A stretch of 64,000 nt of DNA from Anoxybacillus pushchinoensis (GCF_900111795.1 NZ_FOJQ01000004.1:25355-89354), one strand, 5' to 3'; shown: positions 10,536-20,630, counted from the stretch's first letter. Numbers and translations are program-made. Notes: generated from the sequence alone by a model not told the origin.

Positions 10536-11212
10536 TGTCCCTCCACCCTTTCATAAACAATGCACATAATACGATCAACGACTTCATCAATCGATAATGA
10601 CGTCGTATCGATTTCAATGGCGTCTTCCGCTTTTTTCAGCGGAGCTACTGCACGTTGTGAGTCAATTTGATCGCGGCGAGCAATTTCCTCTTTTAGTTGC
10701 TCTAAGCTAGACGGAATGCCGCGCGCTATATTTTCTTCGTGACGACGTTTTGCCCGCTCTTCAACAGACGCAAGCAAAAAAATTTTCACTTCCGCATGCG
10801 GGAGCACGTTTGTTCCAATATCGCGGCCATCCATGACAACGCCGCCGTGTCGACCTAGCTCACGCTGGCGTTTAACCATTTCTTCGCGAACCGCTGGGTG
10901 TTTCGCTACATATGACACGTTGTTTGTCACATCGTTGTTTCGGATTTCTTCTGTAACATTTTCGCCATTTGCAAATACAAGTTGCCCAGCTGGCGAAGGT
11001 TTTAATTCAATATATGTATCATTTAGCACGTTCATTAATTGTTTTTCATCATGAACGTCTACACCGCGCCGAAGCGCACAATATGTTAAGGCGCGATACA
11101 TCGCTCCCGTATCAATATAAACGTAAGACAACGCTTCAGCTAGTCGTTTCGCGACCGTACTTTTGCCAGCAGCTGCTGGTCCATCAATCGCGATCGAAAT
11201 TTTCTTCTTCAT
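10532..11212 (-). CDS. cmk: Cytidylate kinase
   Basis: Phosphorylates CMP and dCMP to the diphosphates. The 226-residue product has the P-loop GPAAAGKST, the GAMYRALTY segment, the DGRDIGT motif and a lid region [14 protein letters not shown]. The ATG at 11212 follows ACAGGAGGCATT; the frame extends 23 codons upstream without family similarity. It is the first gene of a cmk-plsC pair. Confidence 0.96.
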   Translation of the reverse strand: MKKKISIAIDGPAAAGKSTVAKRLAEALSYVYIDTGAMYRALTYCALRRGVDVHDEKQLMNVLNDTYIELKPSPAGQLVFANGENVTEEIRNNDVTNNVSYVAKHPAVREEMVKRQRELGRHGGVVMDGRDIGTNVLPHAEVKIFLLASVEERAKRRHEENIARGIPSSLEQLKEEIARRDQIDSQRAVAPLKKAEDAIEIDTTSLSIDEVVDRIMCIVYERVEGQ

Positions 11213-11286
11213 AATGCCTCCTGTCAGTCGTTTTCGTTTCAACAAAAAAGCAGGGACGTTCCTGCTTCTATATTGTATCATACCGT

Positions 11287-11466
11287 TTATCGTTGGTCGA
11301 ATGTTTCAATCGTTTTTGTTTCAGAATTTTTCATGACACCTTCGTAACGAATCACTTTCACGACGTAAGGTGCAAATGACGAATGGAAAACGACATATTG
11401 AGCGATACATAAAAAAATAAACTGTATAATAGCAAGCTTCCACAACATCCGTTCAATTGTCTTCAT
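11287..11466 (-). CDS. ypfB: YpfB-like small membrane protein
   Basis: A 59-residue protein with one membrane helix (about residues 9-30) and a short polar C-terminal tail. The ATG at 11466 follows AGAGG; an ATG seven codons upstream overlaps a GGGAGG site and is possible. Position between ypfA and cmk matches ypfB. Function unknown. Confidence 0.72.
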   Translation of the reverse strand: MKTIERMLWKLAIIQFIFLCIAQYVVFHSSFAPYVVKVIRYEGVMKNSETKTIETFDQR

Positions 11467-11519
11467 TCGCCTCTTCCTCCCTGTCATTTTATTTTTATTA
11501 TGGGAGAAAATACGTATAC

Positions 11520-12179
11520 TTATGCTTCAAATTGTTCCTTTTTTCTCGCTTCAAGCTGCTTTTCAAAACTATAGCGAATTAATGTGAGGCGATCAACATC
11601 GCTCACCTCTAAAAATTGCAAAGATGCTTTCGGGACTCTTTCTTCAAATATACGAACAACGCGCGCGGGAAAGCGTAAATAATGATAGTCCCCTGAACGC
11701 ATATGAAGCACAAGCCAAATTTCAATTGTCATTCCATGTTTCAATCCCGTTTCATGATGCGGTAGCACAATGGCTGCCCCACCGGCACTCATGTCGCTTG
11801 TTACTGTCGTAAATGGAGCAAACTCTTCATTCAACGGATGAACGGCCACGTCCGTAATGGCATCGACACGCACGAATTGCCGACGTTGAATGCGAAGGAG
11901 CTGATTGTCTCCAGGATATGACAAAATGAGCAAGGGCACATTGCGTCTCGTTCTTCCTAACACTTCTGTTTCAAACGCATAAACCGCCTCATCTTCCCCG
12001 ACGAAGCTCGCTTTTAATTGCGTTCCGTCTAACAAAAATGCGGTGCGATTCGTGCTCATATCAATCGGATAATCAATATAAATTTTCCCATCCTCCATCT
12101 CTGCGACTTTACATTTGTATTTTTCCATTTGCTCGCTATATTTCGGTTCAAGCGTCAATGGCACCCCGATTTTAATCAA
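11520..12179 (-). CDS. ypfA: PilZ-domain cyclic-di-GMP receptor YpfA (MotI/DgrA)
   Basis: Binds cyclic di-GMP and, in B. subtilis, then acts on the flagellar stator protein MotA to stop motility. The 219-residue product has an N-terminal YcgR-like beta domain and a C-terminal PilZ domain. The two c-di-GMP motifs are visible: RRQFVRV (RxxxR) and DMSAGGAAI (D/NxSxxG). The start is TTG behind GAGGGGG. It is divergent from prsW, as in B. subtilis. Confidence 0.92.
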   Translation of the reverse strand: MIKIGVPLTLEPKYSEQMEKYKCKVAEMEDGKIYIDYPIDMSTNRTAFLLDGTQLKASFVGEDEAVYAFETEVLGRTRRNVPLLILSYPGDNQLLRIQRRQFVRVDAITDVAVHPLNEEFAPFTTVTSDMSAGGAAIVLPHHETGLKHGMTIEIWLVLHMRSGDYHYLRFPARVVRIFEERVPKASLQFLEVSDVDRLTLIRYSFEKQLEARKKEQFEA

Positions 12180-12316
12180 CGTATGTTCCCCCTCGCTAAA
12201 AACATTTCCTTCTTTACCTTTATTGCATAAAAAATATGCCTCAAAGCATTTTCAATTTGACAATAACATGATACCATCAAAATGAAAATAAAAGAATTGG
12301 GAACGAGGAAGAAATT

Positions 12317-12991
12317 ATGTGGGCTATTATTTCTGCAGGGATTGCCCCGGGATTGGCTTTGCTCAGCTACTTTTATTTGAAAGATGAATATGAAACAGAA
12401 CCGTTATCCCTTGTTTTGCGCATGTTTTTATACGGAACATTTTTAGTGTTTCCGCTTATGTTTATTCAGTACGTATTAAAAGTCGAGGATATGCTGCCAA
12501 ACCCATTCGTCGAAGCATTTTTAGCGACAAGTTTGCTTGAAGAGTTTTTTAAGTGGTTTGTATTTTACTATGCGATTTATGATCGTTGTGAGTTTAATGA
12601 ACCTTATGACGGCATCGTTTACGGCGTAAGTGTATCGCTCGGATTCGCTACGCTTGAAAACATTTTATACTTGTTAGCAAACGGGGTCGAGTTTGCTGTT
12701 ACTCGTGCACTGTTGCCCGTATCAAGCCATGCCCTGTTTGGTGTAATCATGGGCTTTTACCTAGGGAAAGCTAAATTCAGCTTACCTGAAAGGGAAAAAG
12801 GGTATATATTGTTATCCTTTCTGCTTCCATTTTTATTTCATGGGATATATAACTATATTTTATTAACACAAGAACAGTGGATATATTATATACTTCCGTT
12901 TATGATCTTTTTATGGTGGCTCGCTTTACGGAAAGTAAAACTCGCAAGAATTATGACAATTGATATCACCCAATCATCAAGCCAAGCGTAA
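12317..12991 (+). CDS. prsW: Intramembrane protease PrsW
   Basis: Membrane metalloprotease that makes the first cut in the anti-sigma factor RsiW and so activates sigma-W. The 224-residue, multi-helix product has the family motifs: EEFFK with Glu75 and Glu76, Glu114 in FATLEN, His138 in SHALFG and His175 in FHGIYN. ATG follows ACGAGGAAG. It heads a row of three plus-strand genes but has its own terminator before sleB. Confidence 0.93.
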   Translation: MWAIISAGIAPGLALLSYFYLKDEYETEPLSLVLRMFLYGTFLVFPLMFIQYVLKVEDMLPNPFVEAFLATSLLEEFFKWFVFYYAIYDRCEFNEPYDGIVYGVSVSLGFATLENILYLLANGVEFAVTRALLPVSSHALFGVIMGFYLGKAKFSLPEREKGYILLSFLLPFLFHGIYNYILLTQEQWIYYILPFMIFLWWLALRKVKLARIMTIDITQSSSQA

Positions 12992-13009
12992 CGCTTGGTT
13001 TCTTTTTTA
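12979..13009 (+). terminator. Terminator of prsW
   Basis: Ten-base stem AAGCCAAGCG / CGCTTGGTTT with one G-T pair, followed by a T run. It overlaps the last codons of prsW. Confidence 0.85.
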
Positions 13010-13081
13010 TGTATAAAAACGTTATTGTGACAAAAAATAGCGTCAAAAGGTATTGTTTACACATTCAAGGGAGGAGTCACA

Positions 13082-13939
13082 ATGCGCAAATGGTTTATTT
13101 GCTTATTTCTTATCTTTTCGGTCAGTTATACGTCCCAAGCACATGCATTTTCACAACAAGTAATCCAACGTGGAGCGGTAGGTGACGATGTTATTGAGTT
13201 ACAGGCAAGACTACAATATCTCGGCTTTTACAGGGGGAAGATCGATGGTGTGTTCGGTTGGCAAACATATTGGGCTTTGCGAAACTTTCAATCCAGATTT
13301 AAATTACCTGTGGATGGTTTAGCGGGGCCAAAAACAAAGCAAAGACTCGTTCGTGCTTCAAAATATTACAAATCGTTTGTCCATGAAAATTTACGGAAAG
13401 GAAACACTTTTACTCATTACGGGGGAGTTCCGCTAAGTAAGCAAGTAAAAGTCCGGCAGACAAGGACAAGCAACCGAACGGCTACTCAAAAAGCAGCCAA
13501 TACACAACCAAAAAAACGGACTAATCCACAACAAACAGCATCAAGAAATGCAAGAACAGCGGCCGTCAACGTCCCAAATGGATTTTCACAAAATGATTTA
13601 CAGCTTATGGCCAACGCTGTACACGGAGAGGCTCGCGGTGAACCGTACATCGGACAAGTAGCTGTTGCAGCAGTCATTTTAAACCGCATAAAAAGCCCTT
13701 CTTTTCCAAATACAGTGGCTGGCGTCATTTTTGAACCTGGAGCATTTACAGCTGTAGCTGATGGACAAATTTGGCTTACTCCGAACGAAACGTCGCGCAA
13801 GGCTGTACTCGATGCATTAAATGGATGGGATCCATCAGGTGGCGCGTTATACTACTTTAACCCGAACACAGCGACAAACGGTTGGATATGGAGCCGTCCA
13901 CAAATTAAACGAATTGGAAGACACATTTTCTGTAAATAG
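13082..13939 (+). CDS. sleB: Spore cortex-lytic enzyme SleB
   Basis: Lytic transglycosylase that breaks cortex peptidoglycan during germination. The 285-residue product has a signal peptide (about residues 1-22, cut near AHA), a peptidoglycan-binding domain (about 27-90), a basic low-complexity linker (about 120-165) and a C-terminal Hydrolase_2 domain with the catalytic Glu183 in HGEARGEP. ypeB follows after 12 bases; in Bacillus the pair is made in the forespore and the proteins depend on each other. Confidence 0.96.
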   Translation: MRKWFICLFLIFSVSYTSQAHAFSQQVIQRGAVGDDVIELQARLQYLGFYRGKIDGVFGWQTYWALRNFQSRFKLPVDGLAGPKTKQRLVRASKYYKSFVHENLRKGNTFTHYGGVPLSKQVKVRQTRTSNRTATQKAANTQPKKRTNPQQTASRNARTAAVNVPNGFSQNDLQLMANAVHGEARGEPYIGQVAVAAVILNRIKSPSFPNTVAGVIFEPGAFTAVADGQIWLTPNETSRKAVLDALNGWDPSGGALYYFNPNTATNGWIWSRPQIKRIGRHIFCK

Positions 13940-13951
13940 GAGGGGAGTTTT

Positions 13952-15298
13952 TTGCTACGTATTTTACTTATTGCAGCACTATCTGTTGGCATCGCCGGAA
14001 CAGCATATTGGGGATATCGGGAACATCAACAAAAAAACGCGATTTTAATTCACGCAGAAAACAATTATCAACGAGCTTTTCATGATTTAACTTATCAAAT
14101 CGACTTACTGCACGATCAAATCGGAACAACATTAGCGATGAACTCCCGACAATCGCTATCACCTGCGCTTGTGGAAGTATGGCGCCTTGCTTCCGAAGCG
14201 CACGCAACTGTCGGGCAATTACCACTTTCTCTATTGCCGTTCAATAAAACAGAAGAATTTTTATCAAATATCGGTTCATTTAGCTATCGTGCCGCGATTC
14301 GCGATTTAGATAAACAACCGTTGAACGCTGAAGAATATAAAGCGTTACAACAACTGTACAAAAAGTCTGCTGACATTCAACAAGAGTTACGAAACGTCCA
14401 GCATCTTGTATTAGAAAACAACTTGCGCTGGATGGATGTAGAGTTGGCACTTGCGACAAATAATCGTCCAAACGACAACACCATTATAGATGGATTTAAA
14501 ACGGTAGAGAAAAATGTTCAATCTTATAATGAAACTGATTTCGGTCCTTCGTTCACAAGCGTAGAAAAAAGAGAAAAAGGATTTGAACATATTTCTGGAA
14601 AAAAGATTACGGAAGCAGAAGCAAAACAAATCGCAAAAACGTTTCTCGGTTTAAAAGGGAATGAAAAAATTGAAGTCGTTCATAGCGGAGAAGGGGCAAG
14701 CGATGCCTTTTATAGCATAACAATAAAAAACCCAAAAACAAAAAGCGAAACGTATATGGATGTTACTGAAAAAGGCGGATATCCAATTTGGGTCATTGAA
14801 AATCGTCCTGTTAATAAACAAAACATCAGTTTAAACGAAGCGACGATGCGCGGGCTTCAGTTTTTAAAGCAACATAAATTCAACAACTTTGAATTATACG
14901 AAAGCACTCAATATGATCATGTTGCTGTACTCACATTCGTTACGTCGCAAAATGGAGTTCGTATTTACCCCGAGTCGATTAAAATGAAAATCGCACTAGA
15001 TGACGGGAACATCATTGGTTTTTCCGCACGTGACTACCTATCATCTAAGCGCGACCGAACGATTCCAAAACCAGCAATTTCAATTGAGCAAGCGCGCAAA
15101 AAAATGAGTCCGAATGTTACCATTATGGAAGAAAGAAAGGCGATTATCATGAACAACATGAATGAAGAAGTGCTTTGCTACGAATTTTTAGGAACGCTCG
15201 GAGACGACACATATCGCATTTTTATTAATGCGCAAAATGGAATTGAAGAAAAGGTAGAAAAACTTCAAAATCCTGAACCGATATACGGTGAAATATAA
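13952..15298 (+). CDS. ypeB: Germination protein YpeB
   Basis: Partner of SleB, needed to place and stabilise it in the spore. The 448-residue product has an N-terminal membrane anchor (about residues 2-18), a long helical region and a C-terminal part with repeated PepSY-like segments (for example ITEAEAKQIAKTFLG). The start is TTG behind TAGGAGGGG; no better start is near. It forms an operon with sleB. Confidence 0.95.
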   Translation: MLRILLIAALSVGIAGTAYWGYREHQQKNAILIHAENNYQRAFHDLTYQIDLLHDQIGTTLAMNSRQSLSPALVEVWRLASEAHATVGQLPLSLLPFNKTEEFLSNIGSFSYRAAIRDLDKQPLNAEEYKALQQLYKKSADIQQELRNVQHLVLENNLRWMDVELALATNNRPNDNTIIDGFKTVEKNVQSYNETDFGPSFTSVEKREKGFEHISGKKITEAEAKQIAKTFLGLKGNEKIEVVHSGEGASDAFYSITIKNPKTKSETYMDVTEKGGYPIWVIENRPVNKQNISLNEATMRGLQFLKQHKFNNFELYESTQYDHVAVLTFVTSQNGVRIYPESIKMKIALDDGNIIGFSARDYLSSKRDRTIPKPAISIEQARKKMSPNVTIMEERKAIIMNNMNEEVLCYEFLGTLGDDTYRIFINAQNGIEEKVEKLQNPEPIYGEI

Positions 15299-15324
15299 GG
15301 GGCTGACAATTAGCCCCTTTTTTC
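15299..15324. terminator. Bidirectional terminator between ypeB and bioA
   Basis: GGGGCT / AGCCCC stem with a seven-base loop and T run on the plus strand. It spans the facing ends of the convergent genes ypeB and bioA and overlaps the bioA stop codon. Confidence 0.85.
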
Positions 15325-16653
15325 TGTTGTTTCAATAATCGCCTCTTTCATAATAGCGACCATCGCCCCTAGTTGCTCAAACGTACTAGCTAACGGTGGC
15401 ATAAAAACGATCACATCGCCGAGCGGGCGTGTTAACATCCCTTTTTCTCTCATCGTTAATGTCGTTCTATACCCCATCCGTTCCGTCCACGGATACGGTT
15501 CGTGTGTACGGCGATCACGCACAAGTTCGATGCCACACATGAGTCCAAGCTGACGTACATCACCGACATGATTAAGTTCATTAAACGATGCAAGCTGTTC
15601 AGCGACAAATGTGGCTTTTTGTTCTATTTGTTCTATCAGTCGCTCACGTTCAAAAATTTGTATATTTGCTAAAGCAGCGGCACAACCGAGCTGGTTTCCT
15701 GTGTAAGAATGTCCATGGAAAAACGTTTTAAACTCTGTATAGTCGCCATAAAATGCTTCATAAATCGCTTCGGTCGTCAATGTAGCAGCAATCGGCAAAT
15801 AACCGCCCGTAATGCCTTTTGCCACCGTCATGATGTCAGGTTGCACATCTTCATGCTCGATCGCAAATCGTTTTCCTGTTCGGCCAAAACCGGTAGCTAC
15901 TTCATCGACAATGAATAAAATGTTATATTGCCGACATAATTGTTCTACCCCTTTTAAATATCCTTTTGGCATGACATGCATACCACCTGCCCCTTGAATC
16001 ATTCCTTCAACAATCATGGCGGCAATTTCTTCATGATGTTCAGCAAATAACGCTTCTAATGCACCTAACGCCTCATCGCGCACAACGTTCGGATCGTTGC
16101 TTGGATGGCGATAGACGAGCGGAAACGGTGCTTTATAGCTCGTAAACATAAGTGGTTCATATACGGTATGAAAAAGATCAATCGCTCCGACGCTAATGGC
16201 GCCGACTGTATCTCCGTGGTACCCATTTGTTAATGTGACAAATTTTTGTTTTTTATGTTCTCCGATGTTTCTCCAATATTGAAAGGCAATTTTGAGCGCA
16301 ATTTCTACAGCTTCTGCTCCGCTGTCTGAATAAAATACGCGCGTTAAATGACTTGGCGTCCATTCGATTAGCTTTTCGGCTAATGCAATGGCAGGAATAT
16401 TCGCTGCCCCTAACAGCGTTGAATGAGCAATACGTTCAAGCTGAGCACGAATGGCATCATCAATTTCTTTTTTTCGATGTCCATGAACGTTTAACCAAAG
16501 AGATGAATATCCGTCATAATATGTTTTTCCGTTTACATCCGTCAAAAAAATGCCTTCCCCGCTTTCGATAACGAGCGGATGTTGTTCATAATCTTTCATT
16601 TGTGTAAACGGCAACCATAAATATGTTTTACTTTTTTCAATCCACTCGTTCAT
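15310..16653 (-). CDS. bioA: 7,8-diaminopelargonate synthase (DAPA aminotransferase)
   Basis: Pyridoxal-phosphate aminotransferase of biotin synthesis that converts 7-keto-8-aminopelargonate to 7,8-diaminopelargonate. The 447-residue product has class III signatures: [14 protein letters not shown], the cofactor aspartate in [14 protein letters not shown] and the lysine in VAKGITGG. B. subtilis-type enzymes of this family use lysine as amino donor; that may apply here. The ATG at 16653 overlaps the bioD stop (ATGA), with AAAGGA ahead; an upstream frame start would overlap bioD further. Confidence 0.94.
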   Translation of the reverse strand: MNEWIEKSKTYLWLPFTQMKDYEQHPLVIESGEGIFLTDVNGKTYYDGYSSLWLNVHGHRKKEIDDAIRAQLERIAHSTLLGAANIPAIALAEKLIEWTPSHLTRVFYSDSGAEAVEIALKIAFQYWRNIGEHKKQKFVTLTNGYHGDTVGAISVGAIDLFHTVYEPLMFTSYKAPFPLVYRHPSNDPNVVRDEALGALEALFAEHHEEIAAMIVEGMIQGAGGMHVMPKGYLKGVEQLCRQYNILFIVDEVATGFGRTGKRFAIEHEDVQPDIMTVAKGITGGYLPIAATLTTEAIYEAFYGDYTEFKTFFHGHSYTGNQLGCAAALANIQIFERERLIEQIEQKATFVAEQLASFNELNHVGDVRQLGLMCGIELVRDRRTHEPYPWTERMGYRTTLTMREKGMLTRPLGDVIVFMPPLASTFEQLGAMVAIMKEAIIETTEKRG

Positions 16654-17318
16654 TGCCACCATTCCTTTCTCCATACAATTTGTTGATGTGAAAAGTTTGT
16701 CATATGCGGAATTTCGCCGATCACCGGAACATGTGTCATCGCTTCAATCATTCGTATGTTTTCTTGTTCAATTTCATTTTTTGGTGTAGAAAAGCCGTTC
16801 ATAATAATGCCAGCTATTTGTAAACCAAATGCTTTCGCATATTCCACTGTCAGCACCGTATGATTGATCGTTCCAACGCTTGCTCGCGCGACGATGATTA
16901 ACGGAAGATGTAGCAGTTGAGCTAAATGGGCAATGAGAAACGACTTATCAACGAGTGGAACCGCAATTCCTCCTGCTCCTTCAACAAGCACGAAATCATA
17001 AGTTTGTTGCAGTTGATGGACGTGTGCCACAATGTGATCGGGCTCGATTGTCACTCCGTCGATTTTTGCAGCAAGATGCGGCGAACAAGGAGTTTGTAGT
17101 AAGTATGTACATCCATCCTCATCAGTCACATCAATCACTTTTCGGTACACGTCGACATCAGGCGCGATCCACTTCCCGTCTTGCCATTGCGCTCCACTTT
17201 GCACAGGCTTATAAGCTATCACACGTATACGCTTGTCAACAAGCGTGCGCAACATACAAGCAGTGACAAATGTTTTTCCTACGTCTGTATCTGTCCCTGT
17301 AATAAAAAAACCTTTCAT
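16650..17318 (-). CDS. bioD: Dethiobiotin synthetase
   Basis: Closes the ureido ring of dethiobiotin from diaminopelargonate, CO2 and ATP. The 222-residue product has the P-loop GTDTDVGKT (residues 8-16), the YKPVQSG motif and [11 protein letters not shown]. The ATG at 17318 follows GGGAGAGGAG. It is the first gene of a two-gene bioD-bioA operon; bioB, bioF and bioW are not in the window. A BirA-type operator lies just upstream. Confidence 0.95.
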   Translation of the reverse strand: MKGFFITGTDTDVGKTFVTACMLRTLVDKRIRVIAYKPVQSGAQWQDGKWIAPDVDVYRKVIDVTDEDGCTYLLQTPCSPHLAAKIDGVTIEPDHIVAHVHQLQQTYDFVLVEGAGGIAVPLVDKSFLIAHLAQLLHLPLIIVARASVGTINHTVLTVEYAKAFGLQIAGIIMNGFSTPKNEIEQENIRMIEAMTHVPVIGEIPHMTNFSHQQIVWRKEWWQ

Positions 17319-17338
17319 TATGCTCCTCTCCCTCTTAT

Positions 17339-17369
17339 TTGTCAACCTATATTTTATTACAGTTAACAA
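17339..17369 (-). promoter_or_regulatory. BirA (biotin repressor) operator
   Basis: Minus-strand TTGTTAAC, 15 bases, GTTGACAA. The B. subtilis BirA operator is TTGTTAAC-N14/15-GTTAACAA, so only one base differs. It lies 21 bases upstream of the bioD start, where it would block transcription when biotinyl-AMP-loaded BirA binds. No clear separate -35/-10 pair was identified; the promoter probably overlaps the operator. Confidence 0.85.
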
Positions 17370-17380
17370 TATAAAACAAT

Positions 17381-17407
17381 AAAAAAAGCGCCCGAATTTT
17401 ATTCGGA
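17381..17407 (-). terminator. Terminator of ypdA
   Basis: Minus-strand hairpin GTCCGAA / TTCGGGC around TAAA, followed by a seven-T run. It overlaps the ypdA stop codon and shields bioD from read-through. Confidence 0.75.
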
Positions 17408-18379
17408 CACCTTCTTCTCTCTTTTAGCAATGCATGCAGCAATGAGGTCACCGTGAAAACGACCGTTTTCAATGAAAATTTCATTTGCGTTATTTCCGGC
17501 CGCAATGACGCCTGCGATGAAAATACCTTCCACATTTGTTTCCATCGTTTCTGGATTGTACATCGGTCGCCCTGTTTCCTCATCAATGTGAACGCCCATG
17601 TTTTTTAAAAAATCGTGATCTGGATGATATCCTGTCATCGCAAAAACAAAGTCATTCTTTATTTTCTTTTCCTCGCCGTTCACTGTATAAATGACTGCAT
17701 CTTCTGTAATTTCTTTCACATGAGCGTTAAATTCCATCGTGATAATTCCTTGACGTACGAGCGAATCAAATTCTGGCAAAATCCATGGTTTAATGCTCGG
17801 GGAATATTGTGAACCCCGGTATAAAACGGTGACGCGTGCACCTGCTTTAACGAGTTCTAACGCGGCGTCAACGCTCGAGTTTTTCCCACCGATCACGACA
17901 CAATCTGTATTGTAGTACGGATGTGCTTCTTTAAAATAATGCGTCACTTTTGGTAAATGTTCCCCAGGCACATGCATATAGTTTGGATTGTCATAATATC
18001 CTGTCGCAATAATGACATACGTTGCTTCATACGTACGTTTGCTCGTTTCAACGATGAACATTCCACTCTCTCGTTTCATGACACGTTCGACTTTTTCAAA
18101 GGCATGAACACGAATATTTTTGCGCGTTACAACTTCCCGATAATACGCAAGAGCTTGGTTGCGCTTCGGCTTTCGGTTTTCCGTAATAAACGGCACACCG
18201 CCAATTTCTAAACGATCACTCGAACTAAAAAACGTTTGATGCGTCGGATAATGATATAATGAATTAACTATATTCCCTTTTTCAATAACGAGCGGAGAAA
18301 CGTTCGCATGTTGCAACGCAATGGCAGCAGCTAACCCGCAAGGACCTCCACCGACGATAATGACTTTTTCTTTTTCCAC
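17399..18379 (-). CDS. ypdA: Bacillithiol disulfide reductase YpdA (Bdr)
   Basis: FAD- and NADPH-dependent oxidoreductase that recycles oxidised bacillithiol. The 326-residue product has an N-terminal FAD motif VIIVGGGPCGLAAA, with the conserved cysteine in GGGPCG, a second nucleotide motif VVIGGKNSSVDAA and a C-terminal FAD segment GIFIAGVIAAG. The start is GTG behind GAGGTG. It lies 69 bases after gudB, with a strong terminator in between. A bacillithiol-type deacetylase gene is nearby at 19907. Confidence 0.92.
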   Translation of the reverse strand: MEKEKVIIVGGGPCGLAAAIALQHANVSPLVIEKGNIVNSLYHYPTHQTFFSSSDRLEIGGVPFITENRKPKRNQALAYYREVVTRKNIRVHAFEKVERVMKRESGMFIVETSKRTYEATYVIIATGYYDNPNYMHVPGEHLPKVTHYFKEAHPYYNTDCVVIGGKNSSVDAALELVKAGARVTVLYRGSQYSPSIKPWILPEFDSLVRQGIITMEFNAHVKEITEDAVIYTVNGEEKKIKNDFVFAMTGYHPDHDFLKNMGVHIDEETGRPMYNPETMETNVEGIFIAGVIAAGNNANEIFIENGRFHGDLIAACIAKREKKVSE

Positions 18380-18395
18380 TTGACAATCACCTCAG

Positions 18396-18430
18396 CAAAA
18401 AATCTCCTATCATACAATGATAGGAGATTT
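18396..18430 (-). terminator. Terminator of gudB
   Basis: Perfect 13-base stem (18400-18412, 18418-18430) with a five-base loop, followed on the minus strand by six T. It ends only about 17 bases before the ypdA start. Confidence 0.9.
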
Positions 18431-18448
18431 CGCTTGTTCATGCAAACA

Positions 18449-19714
18449 TTAAATCCAGCCACGGAAACGGCACGCCTCTGCCATTTTGCGTACACCGACC
18501 ATGTACGCAGCTAAACGCATGTCAACACGGCGTGTTTGCGCTGTTTCGTATACGTTATTGAACGCCTTGACCATCACTTTTTCAAGCTTTTCTTCTACTT
18601 CTTCCTCCGTCCAATAATAACCTTGGTTGTTTTGCACCCATTCAAAGTAAGAAACAGTCACCCCACCAGCGCTTGCAAGAACGTCCGGAACGATCAATAC
18701 GCCTCGCTCTGTTAAAATTTCTGTCGCTTCTATCGTCGTTGGGCCGTTTGCCGCTTCAACGACAATTTTTGCTTTAATGTTATGCGCATTTTCTTCTGTA
18801 ATTTGATTTTCGATGGCAGCTGGCACTAAAATATCACAATCTAGTTCAAGCAACTCTTTGTTTGTAATTGTATTTTTAAACAGCTTCGTCACCGTACCAA
18901 AGCTGTCGCGACGATCTAATAAATAATCAATATCTAAACCGTTCGGATCGTATAAACCGCCATACGCATCGGAAATGCCAATCACCTTCGCCCCTGCATC
19001 GTGCATAAACTTCGCTAAATAGCTTCCGGCATTACCGAAACCTTGCACAACAACACGCGCGCCTTTCAAGTCGATGCCGCGCTTTTTTGCCGCTTCACGA
19101 ATGCAAATGGTAACCCCTTTAGCTGTTGCTGTTTCACGACCGTGTGAACCGCCCAACACTAGCGGTTTTCCTGTAATGAATCCCGGTGAGTTAAATTCGT
19201 CAATGCGGCTATATTCATCCATCATCCACGCCATAATTTGTGAGTTTGTAAACACATCAGGCGCAGGGATATCTTTTGTTGGACCAACAATTTGACTAAT
19301 GGCGCGAACGTAGCCTCGGCTAAGTCTCTCTAACTCACGAAACGACATCGTACGTGGATCGCACACAATTCCACCTTTTCCACCACCGTACGGCAAATCA
19401 ACAATGCCACATTTTAAACTCATCCAAATAGAAAGTGCTTTCACTTCACGCTCTGTGACGTTCGGATGAAAGCGAATACCCCCTTTAGTTGGACCGACCG
19501 CATCATTATGCTGTGCACGGTAGCCAGTGAACACTTTTACTGAGCCATCGTCCATGCGCACCGGAATTTTGACCGTTAACATGCGCAACGGCTCTTTTAA
19601 CAGCTCATACACCTCTTCAGGATATCCGAGCTTTTCAAGCGCTCTATGTATGACGATTTGCGTCGCTCGTAAAACATCATGTTTTTCATCATTAGTATGC
19701 TTTTCGGCTACCAT
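18449..19714 (-). CDS. gudB: NAD-specific glutamate dehydrogenase
   Basis: Catabolic enzyme converting glutamate to 2-oxoglutarate and ammonia. The 421-residue product has the active-site lysine region [10 protein letters not shown], the dinucleotide fold [10 protein letters not shown] and the C-terminus [10 protein letters not shown]. subtilis 168 carries a cryptic gudB with a duplicated VKA segment; here the segment is single ([10 protein letters not shown]), so the gene should be active. The ATG at 19714 follows GGGAGGTTTACAA; the earlier ATG overlaps that site. Confidence 0.95.
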   Translation of the reverse strand: MVAEKHTNDEKHDVLRATQIVIHRALEKLGYPEEVYELLKEPLRMLTVKIPVRMDDGSVKVFTGYRAQHNDAVGPTKGGIRFHPNVTEREVKALSIWMSLKCGIVDLPYGGGKGGIVCDPRTMSFRELERLSRGYVRAISQIVGPTKDIPAPDVFTNSQIMAWMMDEYSRIDEFNSPGFITGKPLVLGGSHGRETATAKGVTICIREAAKKRGIDLKGARVVVQGFGNAGSYLAKFMHDAGAKVIGISDAYGGLYDPNGLDIDYLLDRRDSFGTVTKLFKNTITNKELLELDCDILVPAAIENQITEENAHNIKAKIVVEAANGPTTIEATEILTERGVLIVPDVLASAGGVTVSYFEWVQNNQGYYWTEEEVEEKLEKVMVKAFNNVYETAQTRRVDMRLAAYMVGVRKMAEACRFRGWI

Positions 19715-19765
19715 TTGTAAACCTCCCATAACCTTTTGTAAAATATTGTCCGCCTTTCATGTCAT

Positions 19766-19793
19766 AGTATACACCTTCTATGCGCATATGCAA
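19766..19793 (-). promoter_or_regulatory. Candidate sigma-A promoter for gudB
   Basis: Minus-strand TTGCAT (19788-19793) and TATACT (19766-19771) with 16 bases between. Confidence 0.5.
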
Positions 19794-19840
19794 AGAAGTT
19801 TTTATCGATTTTTTGTAATCGTTTTCAAAAAAATCGATCA

Positions 19841-19869
19841 TTCACATAAGAAAACGAAAGCGCTATAAT
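19841..19869 (+). promoter_or_regulatory. Sigma-A promoter for the bshB2-like gene
   Basis: Plus-strand TTCACA, 17 bases, TATAAT, 38 bases ahead of the chosen start. Confidence 0.7.
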
Positions 19870-19906
19870 GAACGTACGACAGAAAGGGGCGAAAGGGGCG
19901 AAAGAG

Positions 19907-20593
19907 ATGAAAAAACGCATTTTATTTTCCTTTGCACATCCTGACGACGAGACGTTTACTGTTGGGGGATTGCTTGCCTCGTTAGCGAAACGAGACGATG
20001 TGGAAACGATCGTATATAGCGCGACGCCTGGTGATGCAGGGAAATGTGGAAACCCACCTGTTTGCACAAAAGAACAGCTACCGCAAGTGCGCAAAAAGGA
20101 ATTAGAGCAAGCAGCGAACATTTTAGGTGTCGATCATCTCATTATTGGTACATATCCCGATGGAAAGTTATCTGAATATGAGGAGCCACTCGTTCGGGAC
20201 ATTTGTCACATCATTGAACGATATAAACCAACTGTTGTCGTTACGTTCCCACCGCACGGTATTTCTGGGCATCGAGACCATCAAGCGATTCAACGGGCGA
20301 CATATCGAGCGGTGACAGCGATGGATCATATTGTCGAACAATTGTATTACGTAACTGTTGTCGGCCGACCTGATCGCTTTGGCGATCCGATAGAAAACAT
20401 CGACATCATCTTCACATTCACGGAAGAGGAAGCAAAAAAAGTGCGCCAAGCTTTACTTGCGCACCGAACGCAACATTTATCCGTTGAGCGCGTATTCCCG
20501 TCTGTTCATAACGAGTCATTCCATAAGTTTCAAAATCGAGAGTATTTCATTCGTGCATGGTCAAAAGAAAACCACCTATCTTACCCGTTTTAA
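19907..20593 (+). CDS. bshB2: PIG-L family deacetylase, BshB2 type
   Basis: Zinc-dependent N-acetylglucosaminyl-malate type deacetylase, likely acting in bacillithiol synthesis or turnover. The 228-residue product has the PIG-L motif AHPDDE (His11, Asp13, Asp14) and the second metal motif HRDHQ (His122, His125). The ATG at 19907 follows a purine-rich stretch in which GAAAGGGGC is repeated in tandem. It is a single plus-strand gene among minus-strand genes, convergent with mecB. The exact substrate cannot be read from sequence. Confidence 0.82.
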   Translation: MKKRILFSFAHPDDETFTVGGLLASLAKRDDVETIVYSATPGDAGKCGNPPVCTKEQLPQVRKKELEQAANILGVDHLIIGTYPDGKLSEYEEPLVRDICHIIERYKPTVVVTFPPHGISGHRDHQAIQRATYRAVTAMDHIVEQLYYVTVVGRPDRFGDPIENIDIIFTFTEEEAKKVRQALLAHRTQHLSVERVFPSVHNESFHKFQNREYFIRAWSKENHLSYPF

Positions 20594-20599
20594 AAATAA

Positions 20600-20630
20600 A
20601 ACCTTCGCCTACTTCGCGAAGGTTATTTTT
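20600..20630. terminator. Bidirectional terminator between bshB2 and mecB
   Basis: Nine-base perfect stem AACCTTCGC / GCGAAGGTT (20600-20608, 20616-20624) with T-rich or A-rich flanks on both sides. It serves both convergent genes. Confidence 0.85.
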
